Shown here: positions 1 through 6,385 of the stretch, in pieces
How positions within the stretch are numbered: position 1 is the first letter of the stretch
How the letters are laid out: every line of letters begins with the position of its first letter
Source of the DNA: Lentisphaerota bacterium
GTDB lineage: Bacteria > Verrucomicrobiota > Kiritimatiellia > JAAZAB01
DNA: 12,529 nt
Assembly: GCA_016199105.1 (NCBI GenBank)
Contig: JACQHI010000464.1
Span: forward strand, 1-12,529
Direction: 5' to 3'
Notes under the pieces: generated by a model
Databases searched by the model: none
What the model saw: only the letters and a program-made list of their open reading frames with translations
What the model was told of the DNA's origin: nothing
Translations under genes and position numbers: made by a program

Positions 1-385
1 GCTGAACCCCGTCCTTGAGAAACAGCACGAGCTCGAGATCGTTGGTTCCCACGTTCCGAATGATGCAGTCCGCCGGGAGATATTCGCAGAAGGCGGCGAG
101 GAATCGTTCATCCGTTCTGCGGCGGAGCGGGGGGCTGATTTCGGAAACGATGGTGCCGGCCCGTCCGCCGCTGATCAGATGCGCGCCGGGACAGTCGCTG
201 AAGCGGTCGCGCAGATGGTCGGTGATGACCGAATCGCCCAGAATCACCACCCGGACCGGCTCGGGCGGCGGAGGCGCGCCCGATAAGGAGTTCATCGGCT
301 GCACGAGAAGATTAAGGATAAAGATCAGGGCAAAGATTAAGGGGGGCTTCCTATCCTTTTCTGTTGTTTTTCTCATTCCCTTCAT
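1..385 (-). CDS. secreted SGNH/GDSL-hydrolase-like protein, N-terminal part (cut by window edge)
   Basis: This reading frame is open from an ATG at 385 to the left edge (128 codons seen) and has no stop inside the window. Residues 1-13 are basic, and 15-29 form a hydrophobic stretch (PLIFALIFILNLLVQ), giving a signal peptide or N-terminal anchor. The mature part opens with VRVVILGDS (GDS at 50-52), the nucleophile block of SGNH/GDSL hydrolases. A glycine-containing GGRAG block follows at 73-77, then VGTNDLE with GTND at 113-116, resembling the G-x-N-D block III. The C-terminal D-x-x-H lies outside, so catalytic competence cannot be judged. Family members hydrolyse esters, often acetyl groups on sugars. 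The gene starts 27 nt after the SDR stop on the same strand, so the two are probably co-transcribed. No good Shine-Dalgarno sequence is visible. Its first codons lie in a purine-rich simple-sequence tract (see findings). The GDSL assignment is likely but rests on short motifs. Confidence 0.6.
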   Translation of the reverse strand, partial: MKGMRKTTEKDRKPPLIFALIFILNLLVQPMNSLSGAPPPPEPVRVVILGDSVITDHLRDRFSDCPGAHLISGGRAGTIVSEISPPLRRRTDERFLAAFCEYLPADCIIRNVGTNDLELVLFLKDGVQ

Positions 386-412
386 CTCACGTGGACGCCA
401 ATAGCCCCTCCG

Positions 413-1201
413 CTACCACGCGGTCAGGCCGCCGTCAACGACGAGGTTGTGGCCGGTGACGTAGGCGGAGGCGTCCGAGGCCAGATACACGACGGCGCCC
501 TTGAGTTCGCCGGGCTGGCCCATGCGGCCGAGCATGGTGGACTCGTTGTAGCGGCGGATGAATTCCTTCGGCTGGCCGCGCTCGAAACCGCCGGGGCTGA
601 TGGCGTTCACGCGGATGCCGTGCGGCGCGACATAGGCGGCCAGGTCCCGCATCATGGCGAGCGCCGCCCCCTTCGAGGCGGAATAGTCGAGCGTCACGCC
701 CACGAGGTTCGAACCGAGGTAATGCCGGCGGTCCTTCCCGGCCATGCCGGCGATGGAGGCGATGATGACGATGCTGCCTTTCTTCGCCTTGACCATGTAC
801 GGCACCGCGTATTTGCAGCAGAAGAAAACCCCCGACACGTTCGTGGCGAACGTCTCGTCCCAGTCCTCGCGCTTGCGGGACTCCAACGGCGCGCTGTTTT
901 TCACGTTCCCGGCGTTGTTCACCAGGATGTCGAGGCGGCCGAACTCCGACAGCACCCTGTCAACGCCCGCCTTGACTGAGTCCTCGTCGCGGACGTCCAT
1001 TTCCACCGCCAGGATGCGCCGGCCGGTGGTCATGTTCAGGGCGGCGGCGGCGTTGGCGGCGCTGTCCGGGTCGCGGCTGGTGATGGCGACGTCCGCGCCG
1101 GCCTCCGCCAGGGCCTCCGCCATGTCATGGCCGAGGTTGCGCGCGCCGCCGGTCACGAGCGCCGTCCGGCCCTTGAGACTGAAGAGCTCCGAAATATTCA
1201 T
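413..1201 (-). CDS. SDR-family NAD(P)-dependent oxidoreductase
   Basis: This is a 262-aa classical short-chain dehydrogenase/reductase, probably soluble, that interconverts a hydroxyl and a carbonyl group using NAD(P)H. Landmarks are the cofactor loop TGGARNLG (17-24), Asp69, NNAG (95-98), Asn121, the catalytic Ser149 in IIASIAG, Tyr173 and Lys177 in YSASK, and ISPGG (201-205). The C-terminus ends in the usual ASDASAYVTGHNLVVDGG. Length is typical for FabG/gluconate-5-dehydrogenase-like enzymes. Arg43 after beta-2 hints at NADP preference. Asn22 sits where the middle glycine of TGxxxGxG usually lies. The ATG at 1201 is chosen because AGGA sits 7 nt upstream; the frame extends 17 codons further, but that part is not SDR-like. 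The substrate cannot be read from sequence; sugar or sugar-acid oxidoreduction is the family's commonest role. Confidence 0.93.
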   Translation of the reverse strand: MNISELFSLKGRTALVTGGARNLGHDMAEALAEAGADVAITSRDPDSAANAAAALNMTTGRRILAVEMDVRDEDSVKAGVDRVLSEFGRLDILVNNAGNVKNSAPLESRKREDWDETFATNVSGVFFCCKYAVPYMVKAKKGSIVIIASIAGMAGKDRRHYLGSNLVGVTLDYSASKGAALAMMRDLAAYVAPHGIRVNAISPGGFERGQPKEFIRRYNESTMLGRMGQPGELKGAVVYLASDASAYVTGHNLVVDGGLTAW

Positions 1202-1490
1202 GCGGCTGTCCTTTCGTCGAAGCGATGCTGCGCGAAGTCGCGCCAAGCCCATGTATTACCGGATTTCTGGCGGGCTGTCGTGCAAAATCCGGCTGAATCT
1301 TGAATCTTGAATCCATCCCCCCATATGGTAACGTTCCCTCCGAAACAGCGCGTGATTGCCGGGGCAGGGGAGAGCGGAGGGATGAGGGATGAAACCGGCA
1401 AGCGAGTCGGTCTGCCCGTTCTCCAGCTTGCGAGAGTAACGGTTTCGATGGTATATTATTCGTATCGGGTGAAGGTGATTGGAGATTGAA
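1202..1490. other. divergent intergenic region between the SDR and XRE-ImmA genes
   Basis: About 290 bases without a convincing gene. It contains an 8-bp inverted repeat (ccggattt at 1259-1266, aaatccgg at 1285-1292) in the probable SDR leader. It also contains a tandem 7-mer tgaatct in three copies (1294-1314, last copy one base different), a purine-rich tract including gggatgagggat (1379-1390), and the promoter of the XRE-ImmA gene near 1428-1457. I could not find a convincing SDR promoter. Confidence 0.6.
1428..1457 (+). promoter_or_regulatory. sigma70-like promoter for the XRE-ImmA operon
   Basis: TTGCGA (1428-1433) and TATATT (1452-1457) are separated by 18 nt, matching the -35 consensus at 4 of 6 and the -10 consensus at 5 of 6 positions. 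The predicted start near 1464 leaves a leader of about 27 nt before the ATG at 1491, with GGAG at 1481-1484. Proteins of this class often repress their own promoter, but no clear operator dyad is seen here. Confidence 0.5.
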
Positions 1491-2636
1491 ATGATGCGGG
1501 TTGATGTCAAACCGGAGTTGTTGCGTTGGGCGTGCGAACGCGCCGGCTTTGCCACCGATGAAATGGCCGAACGCATTCCGCAACTGGCGGCCTGGGAACG
1601 CGGCGAAGTCAAGCCGACGCTCAGGCAGATCGAACAATTCGCCCGGACTGTGCATGCTCCGGTCGGCTATCTGTTCCTACAGGAACCGCCGGTCGAGACG
1701 ATTCCAATCCCCGACTTCCGCACAATTGGCAATGAGTTTGTCGGCCATCCATCCCCCGATTTACTGGACACCATCTATGTCTGCCAGCAACGCCAGGAGT
1801 GGTATCGGGACTATGCGCGCACCATGGGCGAGAAGCCGCTGGCTTTCGTGGGGTCCATAAGCGTGCAGGATGACATTGTCACGGCGGCGGCAACCATCAG
1901 GACTGCCCTCGGTTTCGACGTGAATGAACGGCGTCGTATGCCGACCTGGACCGATGCCCTGCGGCACTTCATCGGGCAGGCGGACGATTTGGGCGTTCTG
2001 GTCATGAGCAATGGCGTGGTGCACAACAACAACCATCGGCACCTCGATCCGGAGGAATTTAGGGGCTTTGCCCTGTCTGACGATCTGGCGCCACTGGTGT
2101 TTATCAACGGTGCGGATACGAAGTCCGCTCAGATGTTCACGCTGGCCCACGAATTGCCCCATATCTGGCTCGGGGAGTCCGCGGTCTCCGATGCCCAACC
2201 GATGTTGATGCCGGATCAAGCCGTCGAACGTTGGTGTAATCAGGTTGCGGCCGAACTGCTGGTGCCGCTGGCCGATATACGCATGGAATATGACGCAAGG
2301 GACGATTTGCAGCATGAAGTGAATTGGCTGGCGAAACGTTTCAAGGTCAGCACTCTCGTTATTTTACGGCGTATCCACGATGCCGGCGGGCTTAGCCGCA
2401 AAGAGTTCTGGGATGCCTACGCGCAGGAGCTTGAACGCCTGAAAGCGATTCCCAAGGGGAGCGGCGGCAACTTCTATCTGACGCTCGGCGCGCGTGCGAG
2501 CAAACGTTTTGCCGCCGCGCTGGTTTCCAGTACCTTGGAGGGACGGACGTCCTTCACCGAAACGTTTCGATTGCTCGGCGTCAAGAAGCAGGAGACGTTC
2601 CTCGAACTTGGACACAGTCTGGGGGTGGATGTCTGA
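1491..2636 (+). CDS. XRE-family HTH regulator fused to ImmA/IrrE metallopeptidase domain
   Basis: The 381-aa protein has an N-terminal XRE-type helix-turn-helix (about 8-66, with AAWERGEVKPTLRQIEQFA) and a C-terminal ImmA/IrrE (DUF955) zinc-peptidase domain. The zinc site is HELPH at 220-224 in TLAHELPHIWLG; a downstream block ERWCNQVAAELLVP (246-259) supplies the expected acidic third ligand. Related fusions are antitoxins or regulators that bind their own promoter and may cleave partner proteins. SD-like GGAG at 1481-1484 lies 6 nt before the ATG at 1491; a TTG at 1479 is in frame but has no such site. Its TGA overlaps the ATG of the DUF4411 gene (TGATG), so the two are translationally coupled. 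The peptidase looks intact. The pair is known in many bacteria as a putative toxin-antitoxin module; which member is toxic is not shown by sequence. Confidence 0.93.
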   Translation: MMRVDVKPELLRWACERAGFATDEMAERIPQLAAWERGEVKPTLRQIEQFARTVHAPVGYLFLQEPPVETIPIPDFRTIGNEFVGHPSPDLLDTIYVCQQRQEWYRDYARTMGEKPLAFVGSISVQDDIVTAAATIRTALGFDVNERRRMPTWTDALRHFIGQADDLGVLVMSNGVVHNNNHRHLDPEEFRGFALSDDLAPLVFINGADTKSAQMFTLAHELPHIWLGESAVSDAQPMLMPDQAVERWCNQVAAELLVPLADIRMEYDARDDLQHEVNWLAKRFKVSTLVILRRIHDAGGLSRKEFWDAYAQELERLKAIPKGSGGNFYLTLGARASKRFAAALVSSTLEGRTSFTETFRLLGVKKQETFLELGHSLGVDV

Positions 2637-3133
2637 TGGCGTATCTTCTCGATGCCAATGTCTTTATCAGCGCCAAGAATCTGCATTACGGGTTGGATTT
2701 CTGCCCGGCGTTCTGGGAATGGCTCATACAGGAGAATGCGGCAGGGCGTCTGTACAGCATTGAGAAGGTGGGTGATGAGGTTTTAGCGCTCGATGATGAG
2801 TTGTCGGGCTGGGCGGAAGCGCGGGGCGACAGTTTCTTCCTCAGGCCTGACGCCACCGTGTTTCCGGCGCTGGCCGCGGTGAGCAAGTGGGCTTCCAGTG
2901 GTCAGCGTTATGTGCCGGCAGCCGTCAGCACTTTTCTCCAAGTTGCCGACTACTACCTCGTGTCGCACGCAAAGGCGGGTGGACACGTTGTTGTAACGCA
3001 CGAAATTCCTTCCGCCTCGAATCGCAAGATCAAAATTCCCGACGCCTGCATCGGACTCGGGATCAAGTGCATGACGCCCTATGAGATGCTGCGGCATGAG
3101 CGCGCCCGCTTCATCCTGGGGCCGCGCCCATGA
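2636..3133 (+). CDS. DUF4411 family PIN-like protein (putative toxin partner)
   Basis: The 165-aa product starts MAYLLDANVFISAKN and matches the DUF4411 pattern, a PIN-like fold of metal-dependent nucleases. Candidate acidic residues are Asp6 in LLDANVF, Glu48 in VGDEVLAL, Asp105 in VADYYLVSHA and Asp136 in KIPDACIGLGI, in the order expected for a PIN active site. The conserved HYGLDFCPAFWEWL and VVVTHEIPS segments are present and the length is normal for the family. The start is fixed by its 1-nt overlap with the XRE-ImmA stop. Its own TGA overlaps the ATG of the HsdM stub (ATGA), so three reading frames are chained. PIN toxins cut tRNA or mRNA; whether DUF4411 does so is inference. The family and pairing are clear, the biochemical role is not. 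Confidence 0.9.
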   Translation: MAYLLDANVFISAKNLHYGLDFCPAFWEWLIQENAAGRLYSIEKVGDEVLALDDELSGWAEARGDSFFLRPDATVFPALAAVSKWASSGQRYVPAAVSTFLQVADYYLVSHAKAGGHVVVTHEIPSASNRKIKIPDACIGLGIKCMTPYEMLRHERARFILGPRP

Positions 3134-3306
3134 GCCAGACCACCGAAAACGCCTTTGACAACATCGCCCACCTCGAAGCCGACCTCTGGGACGCGGCTGT
3201 GCACAAACGTCGACATGAACTGGAAAACCTCTTTAACAAGCGACTCACGCTTGACCATCACGGCTATGAAATTGGGAATTACTTTACACAGGTGCTAATG
3301 CAGTAG
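3130..3306 (+). pseudogene. truncated type I restriction methyltransferase (hsdM) N-terminal remnant
   Basis: A 58-codon frame starts at an ATG overlapping the DUF4411 stop. Residues 1-23 (MSQTTENAFDNIAHLEADLW then DAA) closely resemble the N-terminus of HsdM, the N6-adenine methylase subunit of type I restriction-modification systems, where IAxLEADLWxAAD-L-R-A-N-S is typical. After DAA the similarity stops. The remaining 35 residues (VHKRRHELENLFNKRL and onward, ending QVLMQ) match nothing I recognise, and a full HsdM is around 500 residues. The simplest reading is that a deletion or rearrangement near 3198 removed almost all of hsdM and left an unrelated tail. The ATGA junction suggests that hsdM was once the third gene of this operon. 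A genuine small protein is possible but less likely. Confidence 0.6.
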
Positions 3307-3474
3307 GCTCGGGACAACGCGCCATTCTGTAACGGCGAAAACCGAAGGTACAAACCATGACGGATGAAAAAACGGATGGTCCGAAAAATCCGGAAGCCGC
3401 GGAAGAAGGGATGAGGGATAAAACCTGAAACCTGATGGCTGAAAGAAAAGATAGAATCAGAAGAAGGAAGTTTT

Positions 3475-3696
3475 ATGAATTCCGTTCAAGCTCCGGAATC
3501 GGAAGAGCCCCACCGGCCCTTTAACGAACTCTCCGTCTTGTTTCCCTTGTTGTCGTTTTACAAGGCGTCCAAATACATTTGGGAAGGCCGACGGGGAGAC
3601 GACAGAGGCGAGCCGCCCGAACTGACCGACCGGCACGAGCGGATCATGGCTTTGGCCCGGGAACGCGGCCGTCTCACGAATCGTAATGAGCCATAA
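3475..3696 (+). CDS. small hypothetical protein, possibly a truncated winged-helix fragment
   Basis: A 73-codon ORF starts at an ATG with a fair Shine-Dalgarno sequence (AAGGAAG 4 nt upstream). I recognise no family over its full length. The last 25 residues, ELTDRHERIMALARERGRLT then NRNEP, resemble the first helices of winged-helix segments found at the C-termini of Fic, AlbA_2/AAA and related proteins, where L-x-x-R-Q-x-x-I-L-x-x-x-x-x-x-G-x-I-T-N-R is followed by a recognition helix. Here the frame stops just after NRNEP, so the recognition helix is missing. The stop lies directly before the octamer cluster, consistent with truncation. It could also be a real short protein or spurious. 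Confidence 0.35.
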   Translation: MNSVQAPESEEPHRPFNELSVLFPLLSFYKASKYIWEGRRGDDRGEPPELTDRHERIMALARERGRLTNRNEP

Positions 3697-3706
3697 AACC
3701 CATTTC

Positions 3707-3768
3707 TGACCCATATTTTGACCCATTTCCCCGGTTATGGGTCACGGTTTTGACCCATTCTGACCCAT
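3707..3768 (+). repeat. cluster of tgacccat octamers (four direct, one inverted)
   Basis: The octamer tgacccat occurs at 3707-3714, 3719-3726, 3751-3758 and 3761-3768, and its inverse atgggtca at 3737-3744. A related aaacccat lies just before, at 3696-3703. Spacings between starts are 12, 18, 14 and 10 nt. The block begins 11 nt after the stop of the small ORF. It may be decayed minisatellite from a linker-coding region or a set of protein-binding sites. Confidence 0.7.
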
Positions 3769-3823
3769 AATTTTGAGGCGAAAGCCGACCCGAGATCACA
3801 TTAAACTTCCAATATTGCGGAAA

Positions 3824-3847
3824 TTAAGTAAAGTATACTTGACTTAA
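3824..3847. promoter_or_regulatory. 24-nt near-perfect palindrome, operator-like, containing a -10-like hexamer
   Basis: Arms ttaagt ... acttaa (3824-3829 and 3842-3847) flank aagtatactt (3831-3840), itself a perfect 10-nt palindrome; only the pair 3830/3841 (a versus g) breaks symmetry. TATACT at 3834-3839 matches the -10 consensus at 5 of 6 positions, but no convincing -35 lies at 16-18 nt. It sits 72 nt before the ATG at 3920 (24 nt before the alternative GTG at 3872), so a repressor bound here would cover the promoter region. Dyads of this kind are typical operators of small HTH regulators; none is adjacent. Confidence 0.5.
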
Positions 3848-3919
3848 AAACAGTTCTGCGCGGAACGGAAGGTGTCGCGCGGTTACGTGATCACCAGGGA
3901 TCCGGACGATTTCGGAGTC

Positions 3920-5227
3920 ATGAACAAAACCGTGATAGTGGTGATGTCTGTGTTCGCGGGAGCCGTGCTGTTGCTGTTCATAGTCGTGCCTGTCCTGGTG
4001 ATCCGGTTGATGCCCCGGGATATTCCGCCGTTCGACGATGCGCGCCTCAGGCCCGAAACGTTCCAGATAGCCCCCGAATCCAACGCCTACACGTATTTTC
4101 TGCAAGCGACCAATTTCCTGGTCTGGTCAACCAACACGGCAGAGGTGGATGCTGTCCTCAATGGAACCGCCGCCGATTTGTCGTTCGCCGTGCAACTGGT
4201 TGCCTCCAACCATGCTGCGCTTGCACTGGTCCGACAAGGGCTGACTTGCGATCGGTGTGTCGCTCCGGAGGTGACCGATCTGCTTGCGCCGACTCCAAAT
4301 CTTACCCCGTGGCTGTATCTGGGCAGAGTATTGGCGATGAAAGCTAAAATCGAGATCAAGGAAGGCGATGCCGGCGGTGCCAAGTCCTCCTCCCTGGAAC
4401 TTGTCCGCTTCGGTTGGATGATCCAAGATTGTCCCAGTAGCCTGATCCACTATTCGGTAGGGAAAGCTTTGTCAAAAATGGGTGATGATGCCTGTCAAAA
4501 TCTCGTTTTGTCGGGTCATCTGGATGAAAAGCAGCTTGTTGATTTGTCGAACCGATTGGCTTCGTATGCGCCTTCTCAAAAAGGCTTTGTGCGGGCCATC
4601 CAGCTTGAATATCAAATGACATCGAAAACCATAGACGATTTATGTGCCGGCAGATTCATTACCAATCGTGTAAACCAAGCGGTCCGTCGATTTGCTTTTC
4701 CCCTTGTTTTTCAACCAAACCGGGCAAAACAAGAAGGATACAAAGCGTACCTTTCAATCATTGATTCTTCCTCCAATTCATTCAAGGTGATAACCTCGAT
4801 GAAGTCGGAAGCAAAGTCGGAACAAGCGAGTTTTCCCCCGGAGGCGTTCAGGATTCAGAGGCATCTGGCCAGCACTATTGCTGGACTTTTTTCTTTGTCG
4901 CCGGTTGACACCTTGGGAAGGGAATGTCGGTCTCGATGCTCCTTCGATGCGACCCGCGTGATCATCGCGCTGCACCGTTACCGGATCCGGTATTCCGAGT
5001 TCCCGGAAACACTGGACGACCTGGTCCATGAGTTCCTGCCGGCGGCGCCGACGGACGCCTTTGCTGGGGAGTCTCTGCGATATTCGCCGAAGCGGGGCAT
5101 CGTCTATTCGGTGGGCAAGAACTGCGTGGATGACGGCGGCTCGGAGGAAAGTCTGGATCCGCCCGAACCGGCAGCCAAGTCGAAAAAAGGCGGCCGCACG
5201 AAGGATCTCGTTTTCAGGATCGAGTGA
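3920..5227 (+). CDS. membrane-anchored protein with pseudopilin-like C-terminal tail, function unknown
   Basis: The 435-aa product begins with a transmembrane segment (about 2-27) followed by RLMPRD, so the rest is probably outside the cytoplasmic membrane. The central part has no motif I know and resembles long helical hypothetical proteins of PVC bacteria. The last 93 residues carry ALHRYRIRYSEFPETLDDLV, EFLPAAPTDAFAGESLRYS, VYSVGKNCVDDGG and a final KDLVFRIE. This arrangement is common at the end of planctomycete/verrucomicrobial secreted proteins and recalls type II pseudopilins (Y-P-x-T-L ... D-P-F). The frame is open back to a GTG at 3872 with GGAA 6 nt upstream. I favour the ATG because it places the membrane segment at the N-terminus, although its GGAG is only 2 nt away. 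The region about 4430-4850 is visibly AT-richer than both ends. The flavoprotein gene starts 4 nt after the stop. Confidence 0.82.
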   Translation: MNKTVIVVMSVFAGAVLLLFIVVPVLVIRLMPRDIPPFDDARLRPETFQIAPESNAYTYFLQATNFLVWSTNTAEVDAVLNGTAADLSFAVQLVASNHAALALVRQGLTCDRCVAPEVTDLLAPTPNLTPWLYLGRVLAMKAKIEIKEGDAGGAKSSSLELVRFGWMIQDCPSSLIHYSVGKALSKMGDDACQNLVLSGHLDEKQLVDLSNRLASYAPSQKGFVRAIQLEYQMTSKTIDDLCAGRFITNRVNQAVRRFAFPLVFQPNRAKQEGYKAYLSIIDSSSNSFKVITSMKSEAKSEQASFPPEAFRIQRHLASTIAGLFSLSPVDTLGRECRSRCSFDATRVIIALHRYRIRYSEFPETLDDLVHEFLPAAPTDAFAGESLRYSPKRGIVYSVGKNCVDDGGSEESLDPPEPAAKSKKGGRTKDLVFRIE

Positions 5228-5231
5228 CTGT

Positions 5232-5765
5232 ATGGACAATATCCTCTTAATGACGGCCAGTCCGCGGAAGGGCGGGAACTGCGACGACGCGGCCCGCATC
5301 GTCCTCGACGAGTTGGACACCCGGGACTTCGATGCGAGGTCCTTCCGCCTGGACGAGTTTCGGATCGAGCGGTGCCGGGGCTGTCTCGCCTGCCAGCGGG
5401 GGCAGGTCTGCGGGATCGCCGACGATTTCCAGGCGCTCTGGGGGCTGGTGAAGGCGGCGAAGACCATCGTCTGGTTCGTGCCTGTGTATTGGTGTTCGCC
5501 GCCCGGTCTGATGAAGGATTTCATGGATCGCACGGTGGTGGATTTCGCGGCTGGTGTCATGAAGGGCAAGGCCGTTCACCTGGTCAGCATTGCCCAATCC
5601 GCCGGCTATGGACCGCAGGAGAAGATCGTGAGCCAGTGGGTGCGCTGGCTGGGCGGGTCTTCGCTCAAGACGAAGTTGAGGCTGGCCGCCTTCCACACGG
5701 GCGAGTTGGCGGCGAACGCCCGCGCCGTGAACAAGTTGAAGAAGCTGGCTTGGCGGATAGTGTAA
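5232..5765 (+). CDS. NADPH-dependent FMN reductase / flavodoxin-like (iron-sulfur-flavoprotein-type) protein
   Basis: The 177-aa protein has the flavodoxin-like fold of the NADPH-dependent FMN reductase family. The N-terminal beta strand and phosphate loop read MDNILLMTASPRKGGNCDDA, corresponding to the GSPRxxGNT FMN-binding loop. A cysteine cluster at 48, 51, 54 and 61 (ERCRGCLACQRGQVCGIADDF) matches the C-x2-C-x2-C-x(4-7)-C region that holds a 4Fe-4S cluster in iron-sulfur flavoproteins, and the later FVPVYWCSPPGLMKDFMDR segment is the family's P-V-Y-W ... K-x-F-x-D-R flavin contact. Such cytoplasmic proteins shuttle electrons or reduce quinones and xenobiotics. The start ATG lies 4 nt after the preceding stop, indicating one operon with the membrane protein upstream and the TPR-like gene downstream. 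Whether a cluster is really bound is inference. Confidence 0.9.
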   Translation: MDNILLMTASPRKGGNCDDAARIVLDELDTRDFDARSFRLDEFRIERCRGCLACQRGQVCGIADDFQALWGLVKAAKTIVWFVPVYWCSPPGLMKDFMDRTVVDFAAGVMKGKAVHLVSIAQSAGYGPQEKIVSQWVRWLGGSSLKTKLRLAAFHTGELAANARAVNKLKKLAWRIV

Positions 5766-5791
5766 AGCGATGTCACCACACGGAAGCGGCA

Positions 5792-6379
5792 ATGGATGTT
5801 TCTGAAAAAAACACGGATCCGTCAGTCATTGCGTGGCAACGGGATAATAAGCTCCGCTTCTGGAGCCGCGTCATCCGGTGGAGCGTTGCCATTCCGCTGA
5901 TGCTGTTCACCTATCCGTGGTTTGGGCCATTCCTCATACTGCTGGGTTGTGTGCTGATTGCTCCCGACATTGCCGGATATTTTGCGAAGCGGGTGGGCGA
6001 TCTCCTGTGGCCGAATCGCCAGATTGAAAAAAAACCCTTTTACGACATCCCGGAATCGCTCGTGGCGAAGGGGAAATATGCGGAAGCGGAAGCGGCGTAC
6101 GAAGCGATCATTCGGGAATTCCCCCGGGAAATCAAGCCGCATGCCGACCTGATCGATATCGCCGTGCGGTGGATGGATGACGCCGAACTCGCGGAGAAGC
6201 TTTTCCAGCGGGGGATGAGTCTTCTGGCCGATCCCGTGGACCGCGAGCGCTTGACGGACGCCTATGAACGCAGTCGAAGCCGCCTCAAGACCCACGAAGC
6301 GCCCAAGACCATTTCGGCGGAGAAATTGAACGAGGTCAAGGCCCGCTTGGAACAACATCGACGCGAGTTGTGGCGCTGA
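5792..6379 (+). CDS. membrane hairpin protein with TPR-like cytoplasmic domain
   Basis: The 195-aa product has a short polar N-terminus, two closely spaced hydrophobic segments (about 24-40 and 43-62, with Y-P-W-F-G-P between) and a basic loop. A helical part then contains PESLVAKGKYAEAEAAYEA (88-106), IIREFPREIKPHADLIDIAV and DDAELAEKLFQRGMSLLADP, which has the helix-pair periodicity and G-x-Y-x-x-A-x-x-x-Y signature of tetratricopeptide repeats. The C-terminal 25 residues look like a charged helix. It probably sits in the inner membrane as a hairpin and offers a protein-binding face in the cytoplasm. GGAAG lies 5 nt before the ATG. It follows the flavoprotein gene by 26 nt, so co-transcription is likely. 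I do not recognise a named family. Confidence 0.82.
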   Translation: MDVSEKNTDPSVIAWQRDNKLRFWSRVIRWSVAIPLMLFTYPWFGPFLILLGCVLIAPDIAGYFAKRVGDLLWPNRQIEKKPFYDIPESLVAKGKYAEAEAAYEAIIREFPREIKPHADLIDIAVRWMDDAELAEKLFQRGMSLLADPVDRERLTDAYERSRSRLKTHEAPKTISAEKLNEVKARLEQHRRELWR

Positions 6380-6385
6380 CCGGCC

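Larger units (their letters stand above)
3307..3871. other. decayed accessory/intergenic stretch
   Basis: This stretch of 565 bases lies between the HsdM stub and the next secure gene and has no full-length gene. It holds a 23-codon frame (3357-3428, MTDEKTDGPKNPEAAEEG start, AAGG upstream) that ends inside a purine-rich tract containing gggatgagggat, then the 73-codon ORF at 3475. A cluster of tgacccat octamers follows (3707-3768), then AT-rich sequence with a 24-nt near-palindrome (3824-3847). Composition and broken frames suggest an old insertion or deletion site. Confidence 0.6.

Noticed and set aside
15..404. 129-codon plus-strand frame at the left end
   Set aside because: The opposite strand encodes a signal peptide plus GDS and GTND motifs, so this frame is a shadow.
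1202..1252. SDR gene starting 17 codons earlier, at 1252
   Set aside because: The extra residues are not SDR-like, and a good ribosome site precedes the ATG at 1201.
1479..1490. TTG start of the XRE-ImmA gene
   Set aside because: The ATG at 1491 has GGAG at a proper distance; the TTG has no such site, and GGAG would lie inside the gene.
3457..3726. Minus-strand frame beginning MGQNMGQKWV
   Set aside because: The repeat-like start comes from the octamer cluster, and the remainder lies antisense to the better-supported small ORF.
3690..3780. Possible CRISPR array from short repeats
   Set aside because: The repeats are only 8 nt with 2-10 nt between them, one is inverted, and there are no spacers or cas genes.
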